This document shows positions 1 to 6,219 of a stretch of 13,044 nt of DNA, one piece after another. Both the position numbers and the translations under genes were made by a program. This stretch comes from CAZCYE01 sp964502775. GTDB taxonomy: Bacteria; Actinomycetota; Acidimicrobiia; IMCC26256; PALSA-555. Numbering within the stretch: the stretch's first letter is position 1; every line of letters starts with the position of its first letter. The notes beneath the pieces are model-generated. The model made no database searches, was not told the DNA's origin, and was given only the letters and a program-made list of their open reading frames with translations. The stretch covers positions 1 through 13,044 of the forward strand of contig CAZCYE010000043.1 in NCBI GenBank assembly GCA_964502775.1, read 5' to 3'.

Positions 1-23
1 GCCTACCCCACGGGGTTCCTGAG

Positions 24-47
24 TTTCCACTACGCGGGTAGTGGGAA
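24..47. promoter_or_regulatory. Palindromic operator candidate in the sufC1-sufS-sufU promoter
   Basis: Seen: inverted repeat with 10-nt arms TTTCCACTAC (24-33) and GTAGTGGGAA (38-47) around a 4-nt spacer; nine of ten arm positions pair. It fills the space between a weak -35-like TTCCAC (25-30) and the -10-like TACAAT that begins at 48, so a bound protein would block RNA polymerase. A closely related element lies in the other suf promoter at 9045-9068. Inferred: binding site for an Fe-S or iron-responsive repressor of the SufR type. The regulator itself is not in the window. Confidence 0.7.
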
Positions 48-59
48 TACAATGGCGCT
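25..59 (+). promoter_or_regulatory. Core promoter of sufC1-sufS-sufU, probably leaderless
   Basis: Seen: TACAAT at 48-53 is a good -10 hexamer. TTCCAC at 25-30, with a 17-nt spacer, is a poor -35. A start site about 7 nt after the -10 falls at or next to the GTG at 60, and no Shine-Dalgarno sequence precedes that GTG. Inference: the transcript starts on the start codon, as is common in actinobacteria. Confidence 0.55.
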
Positions 60-823
<764 letters not shown>

Positions 824-827
<4 letters not shown>

Positions 828-2062
828 ATCTCGACGTGGCGCGGATCCAGGCCGACTTCCCGATCCTCAAGCGCCAGGTGCACGGGCGCCGGCTGGTGTA
901 CCTCGACTCGGCCTCGTCGTCCCAGAAGCCGGTCCCGGTGCTCGACGCCATGGAGCGCGCGTACCGGGAGTCGTACGCCAACGTCCACCGCGGCGTGTAC
1001 ACGATCGCCGAGGAGAGCACCCAGGCGTTCGAGGCCGCGCGCGCCAAAGTGGCCCACCTGGTGCACGCGCCCGACCCGCACGAAATCGTCTTCACCAAGA
1101 ACGCGACCGAGGCGATCAACCTCGTGGCCCACACCTGGGCTCGCGCCAACCTCGAGCCCGGCGACGTGGTGGTCTGCACCGAGATGGAGCACCACGCCAA
1201 CATCGTGCCCTGGCACCAACTCGCCACCGAGCGCGGCGTCGAGCTGCGATGGATCCCGATCGACTCCGACTTCCGACTGAACCTCGATCACCTCGACCGC
1301 CTGCTCGAGGGGGCACGCCTGCTCACGGTCACCGCGTCCTCCAACGTGCTCGGCACGCTCAACGACATCCGTCCTCTCGCCGACGCGGCCCACGCCGCCG
1401 GAGCACTCGTGTGCGTGGACGGCGCCCAGGCCGTCCCCCACCTGCCCGTCGACGTGCAGGCGTGGGACGCCGACTTCGTGGCGTTCACGGGCCACAAGAT
1501 GCTGGGCCCGAGCGGCATCGGCGGTTTGTGGGCGCGGCGGGCGCTGCTGGAGGCAATGCCTCCGTTCCTCGGCGGCGGCGAGATGATCCGCGACGTCACC
1601 ACCGACGGCTTCACCACCAACGACGTGCCGTGGAAGTTCGAGGCCGGTACGCCACCGATCGTGGAAGCGGTGGGCCTGGGCGCCGCGGTCGACTACCTCG
1701 AGTCGCTCGGGCTCGACGCCGTGCGTGCGCACGAGAAGGCACTCACCCGGTATGCGCTCGACCGGTTCGAGGAGCGCTTCGGTGACGGCATGGCGATCTT
1801 CGGCCCCCGCGACGTGGAGGCTCGGGGCGGCGTGGTGTCGTTCGGCTTCGACGGTATCCATGCCCACGATGTCTCTCAGGTCGTCGACGAGGCCGGGGTG
1901 TGCGTGCGCGCGGGGCATCACTGCGCCAAGCCGCTGATGCGCGTGCTCGGAGTGCCCGCGACGACTCGGGCCTCGTTCTACGTGTACAACGACGAATCCG
2001 ACGTCGACGCGCTCGTGGAAGCGCTCGGCGAAGCCGAGAAGATCTTCGGGTTGGTGCACTGA
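824..2062 (+). CDS. sufS: SufS group II cysteine desulfurase
   Basis: PLP-dependent enzyme that converts L-cysteine to alanine and holds the released sulfur as a persulfide for SufU. It has 412 residues, close to the usual length of about 405-415. Seen: PLP lysine Lys225 in FTGHKMLGPSGIG, cofactor-side Asp199 in CVDGAQ, the EHHAN motif (122-126), catalytic Cys367 in RAGHHCAKPL and the substrate-carboxylate Arg382 in TTRASFYVYN. The short catalytic loop with RAGHHC is typical of SufS rather than IscS/NifS. The ATG at 824 overlaps the sufC1 stop, and GAAGAGG about 7 nt upstream can serve as ribosome site. sufU follows 1 nt after the stop, so the three genes form one transcription unit. All expected catalytic residues are present. 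Confidence 0.96.
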
Positions 2063-2063
2063 C

Positions 2064-2621
2064 ATGTCGGCACTCGAGGGCCTCTACCGGGAGGTCATCC
2101 TCGACCACTACCGCGCGCCCCGCAATCGCGGCGAGCTGCCGGTGCCGCCGGCGCACAGGGCGGAGGGCTTCAACCCGCTCTGCGGCGACGAGGTGATCCT
2201 GTACCTCGACATCGACGACGGCGTGGTGCGCGACGTGCGCACCGGTGGCCAGGGCTGCTCCATCAGCCAGGCCTCCACCTCGATGATGAGCGCGGCCGTG
2301 AAGGGCACACCCGTGGCCGACGTGCACCGCCTCATCCATGCCTTCAAGACGCTCATGACGATCCACGAGTCCAGGCTCGACGGTGAGAATGGCGATGAAG
2401 GCGATGAAGGCGATGAAGGCGGCGAAAGCGACGACGACACAGTGGGCGGCGCAGGCCAGGACGCGTCCAAGGGCGTCAAGCTCGGCGATCTCGAGGCGCT
2501 CCAGGGCGTGGTGAAGTTCCCGGTGCGGATCAAGTGCGCCACGCTGGCCTGGAACACCCTCGAGCAGGGACTCACCGATGCCGACCCCACCGGCGACGAC
2601 GGCGAGGGCGGCGAGCGGTGA
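2064..2621 (+). CDS. sufU: SufU zinc-dependent sulfurtransferase with an acidic insertion
   Basis: Accepts persulfide sulfur from SufS through a zinc-bound cysteine and passes it on for cluster assembly. Seen: the four expected zinc or sulfur ligands are present: Cys40 and Asp42 in NPLCGDEV, Cys65 in GGQGCSISQAS and Cys158 in VRIKCATLAW. The start LYREVILDHYRAPRNRG is the classic SufU/IscU-fold N-terminus. At 185 residues it is longer than the usual 145-160. The excess is an acidic, glycine-rich stretch at about 105-136 encoded partly by a 9-bp tandem repeat, inserted in the loop before the conserved LGDLEALQGVVKFP segment, plus an acidic C-terminal tail. The fold core and ligands are intact, so the protein should be active. 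Its start lies 1 nt after sufS, so co-expression is almost certain. Confidence 0.93.
   Translation: MSALEGLYREVILDHYRAPRNRGELPVPPAHRAEGFNPLCGDEVILYLDIDDGVVRDVRTGGQGCSISQASTSMMSAAVKGTPVADVHRLIHAFKTLMTIHESRLDGENGDEGDEGDEGGESDDDTVGGAGQDASKGVKLGDLEALQGVVKFPVRIKCATLAWNTLEQGLTDADPTGDDGEGGER
2391..2426 (+). repeat. 9-bp tandem repeat inside sufU
   Basis: Seen: GGCGATGAA three times perfectly (2391-2417), followed by the variant GGCGGCGAA (2418-2426). It stays in frame and encodes GDE-GDE-GDE-GGE. The unit length is a multiple of three, so gain or loss of copies would change loop length without a frameshift. Confidence 0.9.
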
Positions 2622-2771
2622 GCCCGCTATATGGCATGGGAACACGGGCCGGGGACGCTACGTTGACCCCAGGAGGCCGGCGGTTCGAGCCCCGGGGACC
2701 GAGGATCCCGGGGGGAGCGCACCGGGACGAGGCCCGGACGGGAGCCCGGGCGTGCACACGAGAGGAGCGGG
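2622..2771 (+). other. G/C-rich intergenic stretch with overlapping inverted repeats
   Basis: No credible gene. Seen: GCCCG (2622-2626) pairs with CGGGC (2645-2649) just after the sufU stop. Further on, CCCCGGG pairs with CCCGGGG around GACCGAGGAT, and GCCCGG pairs with CCGGGC around an 8-nt loop. A -10-like TACGTT lies at 2659-2664. A GAGAGGAG ribosome site closes the stretch, next to the small ORF. It may combine a terminator for sufU with a structured 5' leader of about 100 nt. No T-run follows any hairpin, so a classical terminator is not shown, and I do not recognise a known riboswitch family. Confidence 0.4.
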
Positions 2772-2927
2772 ATGGATGAGCAGGAGTTGACCCAACGGAT
2801 CGACGAAGCGCTGGAGCGCTACCGCAGTCGCGATCTCGTGGCCGCGTCCGAGATCACCGATCTCCTGCTCGACCTCCGCCTCATGCTCCTGGCTGCCGAC
2901 GAGGCCGCCTCGAGCCCGGTGGCCTGA
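2772..2927 (+). CDS. Small acidic helical protein of unknown function
   Basis: A 51-residue ORF, not recognised. Seen: ATG at 2772 with GAGAGGAG ending 4 nt upstream, a strong ribosome site for this window. Codons carry G or C in the third position almost throughout, as in the neighbouring genes. The product is acidic and looks fully helical: an N-terminal charged helix (DEQELTQRIDEALERYRSR), then a leucine-rich helix (ITDLLLDLRLMLLAADEA). It has no signal peptide, membrane segment or cysteine. It lies 150 nt after sufU on the same strand and 68 nt before the first transpeptidase, so it may be a separate unit. The amphipathic leucine pattern suggests a dimer or a small partner protein; this is inference only. 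Confidence 0.6.
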   Translation: MDEQELTQRIDEALERYRSRDLVAASEITDLLLDLRLMLLAADEAASSPVA

Positions 2928-2940
2928 CCTCACGGGCGAG

Positions 2941-2955
2941 GCCGCGCAACGCGGT
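2941..2955 (+). other. Short hairpin after the small ORF
   Basis: Seen: CCGCG (2942-2946), loop CAA, CGCGG (2950-2954), with a flanking G-T pair. It lies 15 nt after the small ORF's stop and upstream of the next promoter candidate. It could help end or stabilise the transcript, but it has no T-run. Confidence 0.3.
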
Positions 2956-2956
2956 G

Positions 2957-2985
2957 TGACGATCGCCCTGGTCACTCCCTAGTCT
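2957..2985 (+). promoter_or_regulatory. Promoter candidate of the first L,D-transpeptidase
   Basis: Seen: -10-like TAGTCT at 2980-2985, 10 nt before the ATG at 2996, with TGACGA at 2957-2962 as a weak -35 at 17 nt. The start site would leave only about 4 nt of leader, and no Shine-Dalgarno is present, which fits a near-leaderless transcript. A CCCTA-GTCT-TAGGG inverted repeat overlaps the -10. Confidence 0.35.
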
Positions 2986-2995
2986 TAGGGGTCGG

Positions 2996-3850
2996 ATGCC
3001 CCCTCCCGACGAGCCCCTCGACCCCACGCGCCCCACCGGGCTGGCGGCCGGGCGCGGCACCGGTGATCCCGCGGCCCCGGTTGGACGCCGCGGGTGGCGC
3101 GACCATCGCCGGGGCATCGCGATCGGCGCGGTGGTGGTCGCAGTCGCCACTGGGCTGGGGGTGGTGCTGGCGACCGGCGACGCGCCGAAGGCCGCGCCCA
3201 AGCCCACCACCACCACATCGACGTCCACCACGGTTCCGGGCTCCGTGCCGTCGATCATCGCCACCTCCCGAGTCTCCCAACTCAAGGTGTTCAGCGAGCC
3301 GACGGAGACTTCCGAGGTCGTGACCACGCTCTCGCAGCGCACCGACTACGGACTCGTGCGCACGCTGCTCGTGAACTACGAGCAGCCGGGCTGGCTCAAT
3401 GCGCTCGTGCCCATCCGACCGAACGGATCGAGGGGCTGGATCCGCGAATCCGACGTGACGCTGTCCAGCACCGACTACCAGGTCCTCATCGAGGTGGGCG
3501 CACACAAGATCACGCTGTTCCAGGCGGGCACGGTGGTGCTCGAGAGCCCCGTGATCGTCGGCAAGGACCAGACCCCCACGCCGCTCGGCCGCTTCTACGT
3601 GACCGACCCGGTGGACCTCCAGAGCAACCCGAACAGCACGTACGGCGCGTTCGCGCTCGGCATCTCCGGGTACTCCGAGGTGCTCCTCAGCTTCCAGGGT
3701 GGTCCGGGCCAGATCGCCGTCCACGGCACCAACCGGCCCGACCAGGTGGGACAGAACCTCTCGAACGGGTGCATTCGCGTCCCCAACGAGCACATCCTCG
3801 AGATCGCGCGCCTGGTGCCCCTCGGCACGCCCGTCGACATCGTGGCCTGA
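2996..3850 (+). CDS. Membrane-anchored L,D-transpeptidase (YkuD domain)
   Basis: Probable peptidoglycan cross-linking enzyme acting outside the membrane: a YkuD-domain cysteine transpeptidase that forms 3-3 bridges or attaches groups to stem peptides. It has 284 residues. Seen: a proline- and arginine-rich cytoplasmic N-terminus (1-40), one membrane anchor (about 41-59), a Thr-rich linker (71-79), an SH3-like stretch ending in GWIRESDVTL (about 90-156), then the YkuD domain (about 160-284). The catalytic signature is complete: His243 in AVHGTNRPDQ and Cys259 in SNGCIRVPNEH. The ATG at 2996 is chosen because the reading frame starts there, 10 nt after a -10-like hexamer. A second, differently built transpeptidase follows 65 nt downstream on the same strand. 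Family assignment is secure; the exact cross-link made is not. Confidence 0.9.
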   Translation: MPPPDEPLDPTRPTGLAAGRGTGDPAAPVGRRGWRDHRRGIAIGAVVVAVATGLGVVLATGDAPKAAPKPTTTTSTSTTVPGSVPSIIATSRVSQLKVFSEPTETSEVVTTLSQRTDYGLVRTLLVNYEQPGWLNALVPIRPNGSRGWIRESDVTLSSTDYQVLIEVGAHKITLFQAGTVVLESPVIVGKDQTPTPLGRFYVTDPVDLQSNPNSTYGAFALGISGYSEVLLSFQGGPGQIAVHGTNRPDQVGQNLSNGCIRVPNEHILEIARLVPLGTPVDIVA

Positions 3851-3899
3851 GCGACACCGCACGTCGCCCGACCAGGATCCCTTCGCGACCCGCAGCCGG

Positions 3900-3905
3900 T
3901 AGCAT
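3900..3905 (+). promoter_or_regulatory. -10-like hexamer before the second L,D-transpeptidase
   Basis: Seen: TAGCAT, 10 nt before the GTG at 3916; no -35 match at 17 nt. It has the same TAG--T form and spacing as the hexamer before 2996, and there is no ribosome site at the start. Suggests a separate short-leader transcript, though read-through from the first transpeptidase is also possible. Confidence 0.3.
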
Positions 3906-3915
3906 CGGCACCCTC

Positions 3916-4908
3916 GTGGTGCGCAAGGCCTTCCCCCTCCAAGTCGTCGCGAGCCTCGTGCTCGCCTTCGGCGTGACCGCCGGCATCGTCGCCGCCGGGG
4001 CAGTGCTGCGCGACGAGCCGGCCCGGGCGAGCGGTCCCCCCCCGTCCACGACCACCACGCTGGCCCCCACCACCACGACCACCCGTCCGGGCCTGATCCA
4101 GCCCGAGCCGGTGGTGCTGCCGGCGCTGCCTTTGGGCGGGCTCGCGTCCGGTTCGACCGGTGAGGTGGTGACGGCCTACGAGCAGCGCATGGTGGACATC
4201 AAGCTCGATCCCGGCGCGGTGGACGGCGTGTACGACCAGGCGACGGTCTACGCCGTGCAGGCGGTGCAGAAGATTGCCGGCCTCGAGCGCACCGGGGTGA
4301 TCGGCGAGGCCGAGAAGGCCGCGCTGGAAGGGTTCCTCTACCCGCCGCCACTCCACCCCGAGGCGGAGCCCAACCGCACCGAGATCAACGTGTACACCCA
4401 GGTGCTGACCCTCTACGAGAACTACCAGGTGCGCCTCGTGACCACGGTGTCGACCGGGAACGGCGAGCACTACTGCTACGACACCCCGTTCCCCAACGCC
4501 ACGCAGCACGTGTGTGAGGCCGCCAACACCCCATCGGGTCGCTACACCTTCTACTCGCGCCACCGGGGCTGGAAGCGGGGCGAGCTGGGCACGATCTTCA
4601 ACCCGATGTTCTTCAACGGGGGCATCGCGGTGCACGGCTACGCGCCGGTGCCCGCCTACCCGGCGTCGCACGGCTGCGTGCGGATCCCGATGCACATCGG
4701 GGTGTACTTCCTCGACATGGTGAACATCGGCGACCCGGTCTACGTGGAGGGCGGCACGCCCGAGCAGGTGTTCTCAAGCAGCCCGATCGTCAGGCGGCCA
4801 CCACCACCGGCCCCGACGGCCTCGACGGCGCCGCCAGTGCCACCACCACCACCACCGCCGCCGCCACCACCACCGCCGCCGGGCGGGGGAGAGGGAGAAG
4901 GAACGTAG
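3916..4908 (+). CDS. L,D-transpeptidase with peptidoglycan-binding domain and poly-proline tail
   Basis: Second YkuD-family cell-wall enzyme, 330 residues from GTG 3916 (GTG 3919 is equally possible). Seen: one N-terminal membrane or signal segment (about 8-31), a Thr/Pro linker (43-57), a peptidoglycan-binding type 1-like domain (about 74-140, with DGVYDQATVYAVQAVQ as the core repeat), then the YkuD domain (about 155-278). Catalytic His240 lies in IAVHGYAPV and Cys254 in SHGCVRIPM. The C-terminus is extracytoplasmic low-complexity sequence: RRPPPPAPTASTAPPV, then 14 consecutive prolines, then GGGEGEGT. Two extra cysteines (187 and 200) lie near the active domain and could form a disulfide in the oxidising exterior. 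The open frame runs further upstream through the previous gene, but that part has no sense as protein. It differs strongly from its neighbour in layout, so the pair is unlikely to be a very recent duplication. Confidence 0.88.
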   Translation: MVRKAFPLQVVASLVLAFGVTAGIVAAGAVLRDEPARASGPPPSTTTTLAPTTTTTRPGLIQPEPVVLPALPLGGLASGSTGEVVTAYEQRMVDIKLDPGAVDGVYDQATVYAVQAVQKIAGLERTGVIGEAEKAALEGFLYPPPLHPEAEPNRTEINVYTQVLTLYENYQVRLVTTVSTGNGEHYCYDTPFPNATQHVCEAANTPSGRYTFYSRHRGWKRGELGTIFNPMFFNGGIAVHGYAPVPAYPASHGCVRIPMHIGVYFLDMVNIGDPVYVEGGTPEQVFSSSPIVRRPPPPAPTASTAPPVPPPPPPPPPPPPPPGGGEGEGT

Positions 4909-4945
4909 GCACGGAGCGGTCCGCGCGGCGAGGGAGGATCAGGCC

Positions 4946-5746
4946 CTAGAACCCGGGCTCGGCGAACGGGTCGGGCGCCTCGGGCCGCTCCAGCGCCAGC
5001 GCCTCCACCCCGAGCTCCGCGGCCAGGCCCTCGTACCCGATCTCCTCGAGCCGGTCGGCCAGCTCGGGCCCACCGCTCGCCACCAGCCGGCCGGCCATGA
5101 GCACGTGCACGCGATCGGCGCGCAGCTCGGCGAGCAAGCGCGTGTAGTGGGTGATCGACAGCACGCCCAGGCCGTCGGTGGTCATGGCCTCGATGCGACG
5201 GGCCACGGCGCGCAGCGCGTCCACGTCGAGACCGGAGTCGATCTCGTCGATCACCGCGAAGGACGGCGCGAGCACCGCGAGCTGGAGCGTCTCCATGCGC
5301 TTGGCCTCGCCGCCCGACAGCTGGTCGTTCACGCCCCGTTCGAGCATCTCGGCGGCCACGCCCAGGCGCGCGGCCTCGGCGCGCACGGCGGCGGCGAGCC
5401 CGTCGTCACCATCGGCCGGCGCGCCCCGGTGCCGGGCCGCCACCTCCAACAGCGCCTCCACCTTCACACCCGGGACCTCCACCGGGTACTGGAACGCCCA
5501 GAACAGCCCCCGCGCCGCACGCTCCCACGTGGGCAATCCGAGGATCTCCTCCCCGTCGAGGGTCACCGAGCCGGTCACCGTGTAGTCCGGACGCCCGGCG
5601 AGCACGTGGGCGAGCGTCGACTTGCCCGAGCCGTTGGGCCCCATGAGCGCGTGCACCTCGCCCGAGCGCACGGTGAGCGACACGCCGCGCAGGATCTCGA
5701 ACTCGCCGACGGCCGCGTGCAGGTCGGTGACGACCAGCTCGCTCAT
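4946..5746 (-). CDS. sufC: SufC ATPase of the Fe-S assembly scaffold (copy 2, divergent)
   Basis: Second SufC, 266 residues, last gene of the sufB-sufD-Rieske-sufC unit. Seen: Walker A GPNGSGKST (36-44), Q-loop Gln86, signature LSGGEAKR (143-150), Walker B AVIDEIDSGLD (164-174) and H-loop His200 in SITHYTRLL. Lys149 and Asp170 match the SufC-specific Lys152 and Asp173 of E. coli, so it is a real SufC. Compared with copy 1 it has LSGGEAKRMETLQ for FSGGERKRNEILQ, IDEIDSGLD for LDETDSGLD, a different helical-domain segment (about 103-138) and a longer acidic C-terminal tail. Start ATG 5746 is supported by AGGAG 8 nt upstream and by alignment with copy 1; a frame extending to 5863 would only translate the repeat-rich gap. 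It ends 37 nt from the convergent transpeptidase gene; no clear terminator hairpin is visible there. Confidence 0.94.
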   Translation of the reverse strand: MSELVVTDLHAAVGEFEILRGVSLTVRSGEVHALMGPNGSGKSTLAHVLAGRPDYTVTGSVTLDGEEILGLPTWERAARGLFWAFQYPVEVPGVKVEALLEVAARHRGAPADGDDGLAAAVRAEAARLGVAAEMLERGVNDQLSGGEAKRMETLQLAVLAPSFAVIDEIDSGLDVDALRAVARRIEAMTTDGLGVLSITHYTRLLAELRADRVHVLMAGRLVASGGPELADRLEEIGYEGLAAELGVEALALERPEAPDPFAEPGF

Positions 5747-5765
5747 CTCTTCCGCTCCTGGCGCT

Positions 5766-5871
5766 CGGCCACTCGCTGCGAGCAGCGAGCGAATGGCCGC
5801 AGGCCGGGTATCCCGGCCTGCAATGAGCGAGCACGTGGAGTCGGATACCCGGCTCGCCGACACTCGCTCAT
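5766..5871. repeat. Nested inverted repeats between the Rieske gene and sufC2
   Basis: Seen in about 106 bp: CTCGCTG (5772-5778) pairs with CAGCGAG (5783-5789), flanked by CGGCCA (5766-5771) and TGGCCG (5794-5799). GCAGGCCGGG (5799-5808) pairs perfectly with CCCGGCCTGC (5812-5821) around TAT. ATGAGCGAG (5823-5831) pairs with CTCGCTCAT (5863-5871), which covers the Rieske stop codon. CCGGGTATCC (5804-5813) is also repeated inverted as GGATACCCGG (5843-5852), so alternative folds compete. It could be a repetitive extragenic palindrome-type element, or a processing or attenuation point within the operon. Confidence 0.75.
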
Positions 5872-6218
5872 GCTTCCCCCGCCTCGGGTGAGTCGAGCGT
5901 CACGTAGACGTCGTCACCGTCGAGGTGCACCGTGTACACCGGGACGGGCCGGGTGGCCGGGAGCGTGCGGGGCTCGCCCGTCACCAGCGAGAACGTGGAC
6001 CCGTGCTTGGGACACTCGATCTCGAGGTCCTCGGGCCAGACGTCGCCCTCCGAGAGGGAGTAGTCGGCGTGCGAGCAGCGATCGCCGATCGCGTACCAGG
6101 CCTCGGCGCTGCCCTCGCCGCCGAGGTGCACCACGCACAGCCGGTGGCCGTCCACCTCAAAGCGACTGCTCGAGCCGGGCGGCACGTCGGTCACCGAGCA
6201 CACGCGCACCTCCTTCAC
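5868..6218 (-). CDS. Rieske [2Fe-2S] ferredoxin of the SUF cluster
   Basis: Small soluble Rieske protein, 116 residues, of the non-heme iron oxygenase ferredoxin type. Seen: the [2Fe-2S] ligands are complete, Cys48-x-His50 in DRCSHADYSLSEG and Cys69-x2-His72 in IECPKHGSTF, and the surrounding beta fold has the expected length. Known: Rieske genes of this type sit between sufD and sufC in many actinobacterial SUF operons, where an electron-supply role is assumed but not settled. The start is GTG 6218, 1 nt after the sufD stop (TGA-T-GTG), pointing to translational coupling; an ATG formed across the same junction is out of frame and stops at once. There is no strong ribosome site. Downstream, 121 nt of mostly inverted repeats separate it from sufC2. 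Confidence 0.92.
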   Translation of the reverse strand: MKEVRVCSVTDVPPGSSSRFEVDGHRLCVVHLGGEGSAEAWYAIGDRCSHADYSLSEGDVWPEDLEIECPKHGSTFSLVTGEPRTLPATRPVPVYTVHLDGDDVYVTLDSPEAGEA

Positions 6219-6219
6219 A

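Noticed and set aside
2680..2705. GGTTCGAGCCC, resembling a tRNA T-arm
   Set aside because: The flanking bases do not form the 5-bp T stem, and no acceptor or anticodon arm can be placed upstream.
3094..3915. N-terminal extension of the second transpeptidase through the first one's sequence
   Set aside because: The translated part is an Arg/His/Pro-rich out-of-frame reading of the first transpeptidase. The signal-like segment that fits the family begins at GTG 3916.
4909..4945. Bidirectional terminator between the converging transpeptidase and sufC2
   Set aside because: Only short G/C pairings around CGGTCCG, with no stem of convincing length and no T-run on either strand.
5141..5150. GTAGTGGG as a third copy of the suf operator arm
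   Set aside because: It codes for the conserved THY motif of SufC2 and has no second arm. The matching CCCACTAC near 680 has the same explanation in SufC1.
5747..5863. 39-residue N-terminal extension of sufC2
   Set aside because: It would translate the inverted repeats and has no SufC similarity. ATG 5746 has a ribosome site and aligns with copy 1.
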